This document shows, piece by piece, positions 1-7,578 of a DNA stretch of 15,766 nucleotides (within the stretch, counting starts at the first letter, position 1; every line of letters begins with the position of its first letter). The DNA is from Gammaproteobacteria bacterium (GTDB taxonomy: Bacteria; Pseudomonadota; Gammaproteobacteria; Chromatiales; Chromatiaceae). The notes under the pieces were generated by a model. That model was not told the origin of the DNA, did not search any database, and saw nothing but the letters and a program-made list of their open reading frames with translations. Made by a program: the position numbers and the translations under genes. The stretch is taken from positions 1-15,766 of the forward strand of contig JAGVUH010000653.1 in assembly GCA_019136395.1 (NCBI GenBank), written 5' to 3'.

Positions 1-261
1 CCGGGGCTCGACTGGGTCTGCGTCAGCCCCAAGGCCGGCGCCGAGTTGGTCCTGCGCGCCGGTGACGAACTGAAGCTGGTCTACCCCCAGCCCGGGGCCG
101 CGCCGGAGGCCTTTGCCGAGCTCGACTTCCGGCATTTCTTCCTCCAGCCCCTGGGCGGTCCCGACCAGATGGCTCATACCCGCCAGGCGGTGGCCTATTG
201 CCTAGCCCACCCCCGGTGGCGGCTAAGCCTCCAGACCCACAAGCTGCTGGGCATCCCATGA
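1..261 (+). CDS. queE: 7-carboxy-7-deazaguanine synthase, C-terminal part (5' cut by window)
   Basis: The frame is open from base 1 to the TGA ending at 261, giving the last 86 residues. QueE is a radical-SAM enzyme that converts 6-carboxytetrahydropterin to 7-carboxy-7-deazaguanine, a step toward queuosine in tRNA. Only the C-terminal segment is visible, so the CxxxCxxC cluster motif is outside the window. The recognisable parts are a VCVSPKAG segment, ELKLVYPQ, FFLQPLGGPD and the terminal WRLSLQTHKLLGIP, which match the end of proteobacterial QueE. The family usually reads PLDGPD where this protein has PLGGPD. It is the only plus-strand gene in the left part and converges on the DUF4340 gene, with 215 bases between them. 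Identification is by remembered family motifs. Confidence 0.9.
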   Translation, partial: PGLDWVCVSPKAGAELVLRAGDELKLVYPQPGAAPEAFAELDFRHFFLQPLGGPDQMAHTRQAVAYCLAHPRWRLSLQTHKLLGIP

Positions 262-476
262 TTGCTTGCGGGCATTGAGCTGGCTGAATTGCCAACGTCG
301 GCCGAGGCATCGCTAATTGTCAAATTCTGGTCTTGGCGGATAGGGTGGCGCCTGGTAGGCGATGCCGTGAGTATGTCCTTGTGGGCTTCACAACCGCATC
401 CATGTGGTCGAGACACGCACCAAGCGCCCTCCGAATCTATCACTATGCTCGATCGAAAAAGGGCGGCCGGTCTGGC
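262..476. other. convergent intergenic region with an 8-bp inverted repeat
   Basis: This 215-base gap between the converging queE and DUF4340 genes holds no convincing gene. It contains a perfect 8-bp inverted repeat, GGCATCGC at 306-313 and GCGATGCC at 359-366, separated by 45 bases. No stem followed by a clean T-run was found for either gene. A T5 on the minus strand follows a GC-rich stretch near 455-470, but it has no clear stem. Confidence 0.35.
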
Positions 477-1922
477 TCAATTCTGCGCAGGGGAGGGCAG
501 TTCTGGTGTTGCAGACGCAGGAACATCCCCCGGAGTGGGAGCCGCCTCAGGGGCGGAAGCGGCCGCGGGTGGGAGCTCGATCGCGATAGGTGCCGATTCA
601 GGTGCTGGTTCATGCGACGTGGCTGGAGATACCGCTGCCACCAGAAGCTGTTCTTTGCTCGCTTCCTCTAATCGCTTGACTGCCCAGGCGCCGACCTTGA
701 AATACCAGGGATGGTCGCTGGCCTTGAGGACATAGTCCTCGCTATCCGCCAGCTTGGCGATCAGGAACTCCCGCGGCTTGCCCTCCCGGGGCTGGACCGT
801 CAACCGCACCACCGGGTTGTCCAACTGGTATGCCGGCCTGGCCTCGGTGCCCAACACTTCCAGGTAGTTGAGGTTGGCGGCGGCGCGGACCAGGTCGCCG
901 GCCTTGACCTGGTCGATCTCGGTGGTCTCGCCCTCCAGCACCCAGCGGTCTGGGCCGACCTGGCCAGCCTGGCCACCGCCCTCGGCATTGCGGATTTGGC
1001 CTCCGTCCTCGGCATCGGGGTCCTGTCCGTGCTGGTCACTGTCTTCGGCCTTGGAAACCAAGCCGCCAGGGCCGCTATTATACCCCTTGCGGTCCTGGCC
1101 ACCTTGGCCGCTGACCTTGTCCTCAGAGTCTTCCTGGCTACGATTTCCGGCCTTGGTTTTCGTCAGCACCATACCGTTCAGGGTGAGCCCGGCGATCTGG
1201 TCCGAGGTGAGGGCGAAGAGCCCCTTGTCGGTCCAGTCGTTGGCCTTGGCCCCGGCCTGGTGGGCGGCGTAGGCCACCTCGAAGACCGCCTCGCCCGGGC
1301 CGCCGCGGGCGAACAGGCGCTTGAAGCCGGGGGAGTCGCCGAGGTAGAGCACCGCCAGTTCCTGGTCACCCTGGCGCAGGTCGATGCGGCGCTCGAACTG
1401 GTCCGCCGCGACCTTGAAGCGGGTGAAGGCCTCCGGCGAGGTGGACACCGGCAGGCGGGTGCGCAGGCCCTGGAGGTCCTTGAGCAGGGCCGCGACCTTG
1501 GCGTTGCTGGCGGGGAAGTCGAAGTGACCGGGCAGCCGCCACTGTCCCTCCCGTTTGACCAGTTCCACCTGGGCGCCGCTACCGTCCTGGATAGTCACCC
1601 GCTCCACGACGGCCGGGTCGAAGGTGATCAGGGGGGCGTCGGGCTGCACGGCGCCGAAGCCACTGCCACGCATGAACAGGAAGGCGGCCAGGGCGAGTTG
1701 CGCCAGGAGCAGGGCGGCGAGCAGCCCAAGGGTCTTGCCCATAATAGGCGGTAATTTGGTCGGCATCATGGGCGTCTGGGAAGTGCCGGAAATCATTGGG
1801 GTTAGGGTTGTCGAGGGTGAGCCGGTTGCCGTCAGAGTCGTGTTCCGCGAGGACGAGCCGGCGAAGCTCGGCGTCGTGTCCCGTGGAGAAGAGCCGGTGG
1901 GCAGCGGGGTCGGTGACGTCAT
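477..1922 (-). CDS. DUF4340 domain membrane-anchored protein with repeat insertions
   Basis: 481 residues. It is the last gene of the ABC/GldFG cassette; such proteins commonly follow GldG-type genes, and their biochemical role is not established. The layout is a Ser/Thr/Pro-rich N-terminal tail (1-60), one membrane helix (about 62-84), then an extracytoplasmic DUF4340 region with typical pieces such as WRLPGHFDFPASNAKV, LYLGDSPGFKRLFAR and DDLxR-like AGDLVRAAAN. The start at 1922 is secure: an AAGGAGGT ribosome-binding site lies 8 bases upstream and the ATGA overlaps the stop of the upstream gene. Two oddities are present. The tail consists of four degenerate 12-residue repeats, and residues about 254-325 are a Gly/Gln/Asp-rich insert splitting a short segment that would otherwise read LTLNGMVLTK to RWVLEG. 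The C-terminus (about 430-481) is Pro/Ala/Glu rich and probably disordered. Confidence 0.85.
   Translation of the reverse strand: MTSPTPLPTGSSPRDTTPSFAGSSSRNTTLTATGSPSTTLTPMISGTSQTPMMPTKLPPIMGKTLGLLAALLLAQLALAAFLFMRGSGFGAVQPDAPLITFDPAVVERVTIQDGSGAQVELVKREGQWRLPGHFDFPASNAKVAALLKDLQGLRTRLPVSTSPEAFTRFKVAADQFERRIDLRQGDQELAVLYLGDSPGFKRLFARGGPGEAVFEVAYAAHQAGAKANDWTDKGLFALTSDQIAGLTLNGMVLTKTKAGNRSQEDSEDKVSGQGGQDRKGYNSGPGGLVSKAEDSDQHGQDPDAEDGGQIRNAEGGGQAGQVGPDRWVLEGETTEIDQVKAGDLVRAAANLNYLEVLGTEARPAYQLDNPVVRLTVQPREGKPREFLIAKLADSEDYVLKASDHPWYFKVGAWAVKRLEEASKEQLLVAAVSPATSHEPAPESAPIAIELPPAAASAPEAAPTPGDVPASATPELPSPAQN
948..1163 (-). repeat. low-complexity degenerate repeat insert inside the DUF4340 domain
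   Basis: Residues about 254-325 are hydrophilic and rich in G, Q, D and E. They break into related units such as PGGLVSKAEDSD, QHGQDPDAEDGG and the shorter QIRNAEGGG, with 36- and 27-base spacing on the DNA. The flanking segments LTLNGMVLTK and RWVLEG read as the two sides of one short element, so the stretch looks like an in-frame insertion in a surface loop. Confidence 0.65.
1749..1892 (-). repeat. four degenerate 36-bp (12-residue) tandem repeats in the DUF4340 N-terminal tail
   Basis: Residues 11-58 split into four 12-residue units: SSPRDTTPSFAG, SSSRNTTLTATG, SPSTTLTPMISG and TSQTPMMPTKLP. At DNA level a GAGCCGG/GTGCCGG start recurs every 36 bases on the plus strand (1783, 1819, 1855, 1891). 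The units are diverged, so this is an old or drifting array. It lies in the predicted cytoplasmic tail before the membrane helix. Confidence 0.7.
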
Positions 1923-4900
1923 GCGGCGGTACCTCCTTCAGGGGAGACCGGCAGGGCCAGGATCGCCTCCTGTCGCGCGCGACGGCGGGCACGGGCGCGC
2001 CGGTCCAGGACATAGACCAGGGCCAGTCCACCCAGGGCCAGGCCATAGTTCAGGTATTCCCAGAACATCTGCGCCTCGCGGTCCAGGGGGGCAAGCATCC
2101 GTGAGTACTGGCCGCGACCCCGCAGGTTGAGCAGACCGCGGTCCTCCAGCATCCAGTCCACGGCGTTCTCCATCAGCTCCACCGGCTTGAGGTAGCGGGT
2201 CCCGGTCGCCTGGGCGGCGAGATCCAGGGCGGTGTCGGAGACGAAGGTCGAGGAGCCGATGAGGACGATCCGCGCCGAGGGCGGCGAGGTCTCGACCACG
2301 CCGGAGATGCGGGTCTGCTCCTGCCCGGGTTCTTCACCTGTTCCCTTGTCCCCGGCGGGATCCATTGTGAGGTCGTCCTCTTCTGCCAGGCTTTGGTCGC
2401 GTGGGAGGGCCTTCTCGTTATCCGCGCCCTTGGTCGCGACCCCGGCCTCGGTCGTGGTTGCATCCTCGGCCTCGGTAGCGTCGCTGCTATCCCTGGCAGT
2501 CTGCCCCTCCTTGGCCTGGAGCAAGGGCGAGGGCTTGCCCTTAAAGAAGGAGGTGAAGCGACCCTCCACCGCCACGGCCAGCACCTCGGACTGCTGATCC
2601 CGCCCCGGGACGAAACCCGTCTGGGGATAACGCTGGAAGTCGGGCTGGATCTGCGGCGAGGCGGAGGTCCAGGATTCTTCGGAACTGCGGATAAGGCGGG
2701 TCAGGGTGCGACCCTGATTCTTGGCCTCGTCGATGGCCAGGGGCGCGACCCAGTTGAGGGTGAGCTGACCCAGGCCGCTGGTGATGCCGGAACCGGGGTC
2801 GAGCTGGTCCCCGCGCACGTCGGGGAAGAAGGGGTAGGCCAGGGCCTGCACTTCCTGCACCGTGAAGCCGCCGATGCGCCGCTCCACCGGGATGGGGAAG
2901 GGGGTGTTCCGCGGGTCGAGGACCAGGGCCTCGCGGACCTCCAGTCCCTGATACTGGAGCCAGTCCTCCAGCCCGGAGGGCGCCTGGGTGGCACCGATCG
3001 CCCCCTGACCGAGCTGGATGTCGTAGCCGTTGGTGGCCAGCAACAGGGCGCCGCCCTGCATCAGGTACTGATCGATGGCAAAAACGGCCTTTGCGGACAG
3101 GTTGCGCGGGCCGACCACCAGCAACAGGTCCGTGTCCGGCGGCACCTGACCGCTCTCCAGGTCGGCCTTGATCACCCGGGCGTTCTCCTGGAGTTTCTCT
3201 TCCAGAAAGCTGTAGTCCGACTGGCCCATGCCCATGCCCATCGCCATGGACATGGGCTCGGCCGCCGGGGTGGCCAGGGCGATGGTGCGCAGAATCCCTG
3301 GTGAGAAGCGCTTGAGGGCGGCCTCCAGGGCGGTCTTCAGGGCCTCCTTGTTCAGGCCCTCCGGCAGGGGCACCGGCACCATCTGGTCACCGGACTCCAG
3401 GACCATGTAGAAATAAAAGTGGTTGGGGTCGAGCAGGTCCACCGCCAGGGGCTGGAAGCCATACTTTTCCAGGATCTCCTGGGCCAGTTGTCCACCGTTG
3501 GCGTCGGGATCGGCGATCTCGACCTTAAGGTTGCCGCCGGACCGGCTGGCGAGCTCGTCGGTCAGGGCCCTGAGGTCCTCGGCCAGGGTGTCGAGGGGTT
3601 GGGGCAGCCGGGAGGGGGCGGAGACGAAGCCCTTGAACACCACCGGCTGGCGCAGGCCAGCGAACAGATCGCCGCCGGCCTGATAGGCGTAGAGCGCCTT
3701 CTTGATGGTGCGGGTCAGGTCGTACTCGGGGTTGCGCAGGCGCACCTCCAGCTCACCATCCGGGCGGACCTTGACCTCGATGAGGTCGCGGAAGCCCAGC
3801 TTTTCATACTGGTCGCCATAGCGCACCAGGACGTCGAAATAGGAGTTGACCACTGACGCCTGGTATTTGCTGGCGGTCTGGAAGGCCACCGGCTTGATGC
3901 CATACTTCTCCCCCGCCTCCTGTTCCAGTTCCGGCGACTCCAGGGGGTCGACGAACTCCACCCGGATCAGCCCCTGGCCCGCCACCTCGTACTCCTTGAG
4001 CAGATCACGGAGCTGGGGCACCAGGGGGGCGAGCTCGGGATGGGTCTGGGCGCTGAAGTAGCCGCGGATCAGCAGGGGCTCCCGCAATTGACCCAGATAG
4101 GTCCGCGTGGCGTCGGAGATGGTATAGACCCGGCCCTGGGTCAGGTCCAGGCGCAGCCCGCCCAGGGGATGCAGCCAGAGGTTGCCGGCCGCGAAGTTGG
4201 CGATGAACAGCCCCAGGACCCAGCCCCAGGCGCGATGGTGGCGCCGATCGGCCCGGTCGGTGGCCCAGCGCAGCCGCTCCAGGGTGTAGACGTTAAGGGT
4301 CAGAAAAATACTCATCAGCGACAGGTAGTAGTAGAGGTCCCGGGGGTCGATGACGCCGCGGGTGATGGACTCGAAGCGCGCGCCCGAGCCGATCAGCTTG
4401 AGCACCTCCGCCGCCTGGGTGCCGAAGAGCCCGGCCACGGTGTCGGACCCGAGCAGGTAAAGCAGACCGCAGGCCGCCACCGCCCCGATCAGGGCGACGA
4501 TCTGGTTATCGGTGCGGGCGGAGATGAAGAGTCCAATGGCGATATAGGCCCCACCCAGCAGCAGGGAGGCCAGATAGGCCCCGAGCACCGGCCCCCAGTC
4601 CAGGGGCCCGAGCAGGGACACCGTCAGGGGCAGGGGCAGGGTCAGGGCCAGGGCCACCGCCACCAGGGCGAAGCTGCCCAGGAACTTGCCTAGCACCAGT
4701 TGCAGCGAGGAGACCGGCAGGGTGAAGAGCAACTCCAGGGTACCGGCGCGGCGTTCCTCGCTCCAGGCGCGCATGGTCAGGGCGGCGACCAGGAAGATCA
4801 GCAGCACCGGCATCCACTGGAACAGGGGCCGGGCGTCGGCGATGTTGCGGGAGAAGAATGTCTCCACCCAGAAGAAGACGAAGAGAGAGACGGCCAGGAA

Positions 4901-5002
4901 GGCGCCGAGGAAGATATAGGCCGCCGGCGAGGCGAAGAAGGCGGCGAATTCCCGGGCGGCGATATTCAGGATATTGGAGTCAGCGCGGTGGGCGTTATCC
5001 AT
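1919..5002 (-). CDS. ABC-2 permease / GldG-type auxiliary protein fusion
   Basis: 1027 residues from the ATG at 5002, chosen because GGAGGAGG lies just upstream and the ATG overlaps the TAA of the preceding ATPase gene. An upstream in-frame start at 5029 would add nine residues but lacks that spacing. Residues about 1-235 form an ABC-2 type permease of GldF kind with several membrane helices and the cytoplasmic motif MRAWSEERRAGTLELLFTLP. A further helix (about 255-275) begins the GldG-like part (ABC_transp_aux type), which includes DLTQGRVYTIS and VVGPRNLSAKAVFAIDQYL. A final helix lies near residue 985-1005, followed by a basic Arg-rich stretch. In Bacteroidetes GldF and GldG support gliding; in proteobacteria the role is unknown, so no substrate is assigned. 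Oddities are a Met/Gly run (MSMAMGMGMG) and a charged insert at about 829-896. The protein ends four bases into the DUF4340 start (ATGA overlap). Confidence 0.88.
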   Translation of the reverse strand: MDNAHRADSNILNIAAREFAAFFASPAAYIFLGAFLAVSLFVFFWVETFFSRNIADARPLFQWMPVLLIFLVAALTMRAWSEERRAGTLELLFTLPVSSLQLVLGKFLGSFALVAVALALTLPLPLTVSLLGPLDWGPVLGAYLASLLLGGAYIAIGLFISARTDNQIVALIGAVAACGLLYLLGSDTVAGLFGTQAAEVLKLIGSGARFESITRGVIDPRDLYYYLSLMSIFLTLNVYTLERLRWATDRADRRHHRAWGWVLGLFIANFAAGNLWLHPLGGLRLDLTQGRVYTISDATRTYLGQLREPLLIRGYFSAQTHPELAPLVPQLRDLLKEYEVAGQGLIRVEFVDPLESPELEQEAGEKYGIKPVAFQTASKYQASVVNSYFDVLVRYGDQYEKLGFRDLIEVKVRPDGELEVRLRNPEYDLTRTIKKALYAYQAGGDLFAGLRQPVVFKGFVSAPSRLPQPLDTLAEDLRALTDELASRSGGNLKVEIADPDANGGQLAQEILEKYGFQPLAVDLLDPNHFYFYMVLESGDQMVPVPLPEGLNKEALKTALEAALKRFSPGILRTIALATPAAEPMSMAMGMGMGQSDYSFLEEKLQENARVIKADLESGQVPPDTDLLLVVGPRNLSAKAVFAIDQYLMQGGALLLATNGYDIQLGQGAIGATQAPSGLEDWLQYQGLEVREALVLDPRNTPFPIPVERRIGGFTVQEVQALAYPFFPDVRGDQLDPGSGITSGLGQLTLNWVAPLAIDEAKNQGRTLTRLIRSSEESWTSASPQIQPDFQRYPQTGFVPGRDQQSEVLAVAVEGRFTSFFKGKPSPLLQAKEGQTARDSSDATEAEDATTTEAGVATKGADNEKALPRDQSLAEEDDLTMDPAGDKGTGEEPGQEQTRISGVVETSPPSARIVLIGSSTFVSDTALDLAAQATGTRYLKPVELMENAVDWMLEDRGLLNLRGRGQYSRMLAPLDREAQMFWEYLNYGLALGGLALVYVLDRRARARRRARQEAILALPVSPEGGTAA
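1931..1938 (-). promoter_or_regulatory. strong ribosome-binding site for the DUF4340 gene
   Basis: On the minus strand the sequence AAGGAGGT sits 8 bases before the ATG at 1922, a near-perfect anti-16S match. It fixes the start and indicates that this distal gene is meant to be well translated. Confidence 0.85.
2315..2518 (-). repeat. acidic low-complexity insert in the GldG-like domain
   Basis: Residues about 829-896 of the fusion are rich in A, T, E, D and G, with weak 8-residue units (ATEAEDAT then TTEAGVAT) visible as 24-base similarity on the DNA. The stretch separates FFKGKPSPLL from a conserved-looking SARIVLIGSSTFVSD segment, so it probably forms a disordered loop on the extracytoplasmic side. 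Confidence 0.55.
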
Positions 5003-5791
5003 GGCGGGCCTCCTCCAGGGGCTGGTCATCGAGTTCGCGGAATAGGGTTTCTAGATCCCGGGTGCGGGGCTGGAGCGCGAAGAGCTGGCAGCCCCCGTGC
5101 GTCACCGCCTGGGCCACCTGGGGGGCGATCGCCAGCGGGTCGTTGGCCGCGGCCGCGGCGCCGAGATCCAGGTCGAGTAGGTACTCGTGCCGGTCCGCCG
5201 TCATCGGGCGGTGCTGGATGGCCGCGATGGCGAGAATTGTCCGCAGCAGGGGTTCGACTGCGGCCGGGCTCCGGTCCACCACCAGGCTCAGTTGCCGCGT
5301 CCTGTTCAGGTCCGCCAGCCGGGCATCCAGGACCAGGGCCCCGGCGCGCAGGATTAGCACCCGGTCGCACACCGCCTGCACCTCCTGGAGGATGTGGGTG
5401 GAGAGGATGACCGTGGCCTCCCGGGCCAGGTCGCGGATCAGGGTGCGCATCTGCTGGATCTGCGCCGGGTCCAAGCCGTTGGTGGGCTCGTCGAGGATCA
5501 GTAACCTGGGCCGATGGAGGATGGCCTGGGCGACGCCAACCCGTTGCCGATAGCCCCGGGACAGGGTGGCGATGGGCTCCAGGGCCTTGGCCTCCAGCCA
5601 GGTCCGGGCGATGGCGCGGCGGATCAGGCCCGGGCGCTGGGCCGCGGGCACCCCGTGCAGGCCCGCCTGGTAATGCCCGCGCCATTGTGGCCGAGCAGCC
5701 CCACCACCTCGCCATGCCCGATCGCGAAGCTCACCTCCGCGACGGCCCGGAGGCTGTCATAGCTGCGTGAAAGTCTTTCGACCTGAATCAT
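4995..5791 (-). pseudogene. GldA-type ABC transporter ATP-binding protein, disrupted by internal deletion
   Basis: Translation from the ATG at 5791 (after GAGAG) gives a normal ABC ATPase start, MIQVERLSRSYDSLRAVAEV, up to GLLGHNGAG of Walker A. The lysine and everything to about the Q-loop region are then missing. The sequence jumps at about 5674/5675 to a segment matching YQAGLHGVPAAQR of the helical domain, one frame off, so the first frame stops at 5624 after 55 residues. The remaining frame (5651-4995, 218 residues from a GTG) keeps the signature LSRGYRQRVGVAQA, Walker B LLILDEPTNGLDP with its glutamate, and the H-loop histidine in LSTHI. Family members are about 300 residues, so I estimate 70-80 residues lost. 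A 218-residue product could not bind ATP through a P-loop. True decay and an assembly error are both possible. Confidence 0.8.
5009..5016 (-). promoter_or_regulatory. ribosome-binding site for the permease/GldG fusion
   Basis: GGAGGAGG on the minus strand lies 6 bases before the ATG at 5002, inside the end of the ATPase frame. It supports the 5002 start and means the fusion can be translated on its own even if the upstream ATPase is broken. Confidence 0.75.
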
Positions 5792-6031
5792 GGGTTCTCT
5801 CTCGCTGAATAATGCGTGCCCTTGCCGCGAGGGGATGTTGTAACGGTAAGATCAGCCGGCTCGGGAGGTCCAAAGGGGGCAACGGCCTGGTTAGGATGAA
5901 CACTCCGTCAGGGACAAGACCCCGAATAAGCCAGGCGCCGGTCAACGGTGCGGAAAGACAGATCCGGTGCTGAAAAGTTTCCGGACCGCTGGCCAGGTTC
6001 ATGGGTCCGTGAGCCGAACCCCGGTCAGGCC
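5792..6031. other. intergenic region upstream of the ABC cassette
   Basis: 240 bases between the end of the first deaminase gene and the ATPase start. The cassette promoter is expected here on the minus strand, but I saw no convincing -35/-10 pair. No RNA gene or strong terminator stem was recognised. Confidence 0.3.
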
Positions 6032-7366
6032 CTAGGGACCGGGCTTCTCCAGAGACCGGCTGATGCGCTCGGCGATACGGTTGACCCGCTCCATGATCGC
6101 TCCTTCGTTGAGGGTCAGCAGTTGCCGGTCACGCATCACCAGGCGGCCGTTGATGAGGACGGTCTTCACGTCCGCCCCGGTGACGGCGTAGACCAGGTGG
6201 GAATAGGGGTGGTACATCGGGGTCAGGTGCGGGCGCTGGCGGTCGATGAGGATCACGTCGGCCTTCAGCCCCGGCCGCAGGCTGCCGGTGACGCCCTCCA
6301 GACCCAGGACTCGCGCGCCCTCCCGGGTGGCCATGGCGACCACCGCCGGGGCGGGCAGCAGGGTCGGGTCCAGATGACGGACTTTTTCCAGCTTGGCCGC
6401 GGTGTCCATCTCCTGAAAGAGGTCCAGATCATTGTTGCTCGCGCAGCCGTCGGTGCCCAGCCCGACCGGGATGCCCGCCGCCAGCATGTGCGAGACCGGG
6501 GCGAAACCGGAGGCGAGTTTCATGTTGCTCTCCGGGTTGTAGACCACCTTGCAGCCCTGATCGGCGAAGAGGCGGATGTCCTCGTCCTCGAAGGCGACGC
6601 AGTGGAAGGCGATCAGGCGTTCGTCCAGACAGCCCAGCCGTTGCAGGTACTGGACCGCCCCCTGGCCGACCTTGGCCTCGATCTGTTCTTTTTCCGCCTG
6701 GTTTTCCAGCAGATGGAGCGCCAGGGGGGCGGCGAATTCCCGCGCCAGGTCCCGGGCCTGGACCAGGAGCGGCTCCGAGCAGGTGTAGAGGGCGTGGGGC
6801 TCGACGGCGATGCGGACCAGGGGATCATCGGCGTAGCGTTCCAGGAGCCGACGAGTGTAGGCCAGACCCGCCGCGGGGGTCGGGTAACTCGGCGAGGGGA
6901 AGTCGTACAGCACCTCGCCGAGGAGACAGCGCATCCCCGCCTCCTTGGCGGCCCGCGCCGTCTCCTCCTCGAAGATGTACATGTCGCAGAAGCAGGTTGT
7001 GCCGGACCTGATCATCTCCACGCAGGCCAGCAGGCTGCCCCAGTAGGCCAGTTCCGGGTCGACGTTGCGGGCCTCGGCGGGGAAGATGTAGTCGTTCAAC
7101 CAGTCCATGAGCGGCAGATCGTCGGCGAGGCCGCGGAAACAGGTCATGGCCGCGTGGGTATGACTGTTGATCAGGCCGGGCATGATCAGGCAGCCCCGGC
7201 CGTCGATGACGTTGGGGCTGGTGAAGCGGGCGCCCAATTCCTGGGCGGTGCCGACGGCGAGGAGGGTGTCGCCCTGGATGGCCAGGGCGCCGTCCTCGAT
7301 CTGCGTCATGGCGTCATCCAGGCACAGCAGGGTGCCGCCCAGGATCAGGGTATCCACATCGTGCAT
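6032..7366 (-). CDS. amidohydrolase, 5'-methylthioadenosine/S-adenosylhomocysteine deaminase family (paralog 1)
   Basis: 444 residues, usual for the family. These cytosolic zinc enzymes deaminate the adenine of MTA or S-adenosylhomocysteine to the inosine form. Visible residues are the HTH pair (H69, H71), H218 with E221 in HLLE, H255, and D306 in GTDG followed by SNND. This is the full metal and catalytic set of the TM0936-like subgroup. The start at 7366 has AGGA about 10 bases upstream. The neighbouring paralog has the same residues at the same numbers (69, 71, 218, 221, 255, 306), so the two probably arose by an old duplication or belong to sister clades. Substrate-side differences include HALYT here against HAPYS in the paralog and LLENQAEKE against LHETADEI. 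The exact substrate (MTA, SAH or another adenosine derivative) cannot be decided from sequence. Confidence 0.88.
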   Translation of the reverse strand: MHDVDTLILGGTLLCLDDAMTQIEDGALAIQGDTLLAVGTAQELGARFTSPNVIDGRGCLIMPGLINSHTHAAMTCFRGLADDLPLMDWLNDYIFPAEARNVDPELAYWGSLLACVEMIRSGTTCFCDMYIFEEETARAAKEAGMRCLLGEVLYDFPSPSYPTPAAGLAYTRRLLERYADDPLVRIAVEPHALYTCSEPLLVQARDLAREFAAPLALHLLENQAEKEQIEAKVGQGAVQYLQRLGCLDERLIAFHCVAFEDEDIRLFADQGCKVVYNPESNMKLASGFAPVSHMLAAGIPVGLGTDGCASNNDLDLFQEMDTAAKLEKVRHLDPTLLPAPAVVAMATREGARVLGLEGVTGSLRPGLKADVILIDRQRPHLTPMYHPYSHLVYAVTGADVKTVLINGRLVMRDRQLLTLNEGAIMERVNRIAERISRSLEKPGP

Positions 7367-7578
7367 GGTCTCAGGTTCCTAAGGGGTCAGGTGGAAGGCT
7401 GCTTGTGTCAAAGGCTATTCGTGACAGAACAAAGGTAGTCGTCACCCCTGTCGAATCCCTGTCAATGGCGAGGCATGCCTCATACATTAATGGTCAAGGC
7501 AGCAGGGATGGGTGAGAAAGGGAGGCGGCCTCAGAGACAACTATTACGGCTGAACTAGGCTGAATTTCAGACACGATC
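7367..7578. other. intergenic region between the two deaminase genes, with a 12-bp palindrome
   Basis: 212 bases with no gene. It contains the perfect 12-bp palindrome GAGGCATGCCTC at 7470-7481, next to TTGACA on the minus strand at 7465-7460. It could hold the promoter and an operator for the downstream deaminase, but no good -10 box was seen at the right distance, so this is a suggestion only. Confidence 0.35.

Noticed and set aside
450..476. Rho-independent terminator after the DUF4340 gene
   Set aside because: A T5 follows a GC-rich stretch on the minus strand, but no stem with a proper loop precedes it.
711..1754. Long plus-strand open frame opposite the DUF4340 gene
   Set aside because: Its composition is typical of antisense high-GC frames and no domain is recognisable; the minus-strand frame has a strong ribosome-binding site and a membrane helix.
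1749..1892. 36-bp period as a CRISPR array
   Set aside because: The units are contiguous, diverged and in frame within a coding tail, with no spacers between identical repeats.
5649..5651. GTG at 5651 as the genuine start of a 218-residue ATPase
   Set aside because: It begins in the middle of the helical domain, after the normal ATPase N-terminus encoded upstream in another frame, and would lack the P-loop.
5948..7438. Plus-strand open frame of 496 codons opposite the first deaminase
   Set aside because: The minus strand encodes a complete amidohydrolase with all metal ligands; the plus frame shows no motif.
7407..7465. Two TTGACA-like boxes as complete sigma-70 promoters for the first deaminase gene
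   Set aside because: Neither has an acceptable -10 hexamer 16-18 bases downstream, so only the -35 words match.
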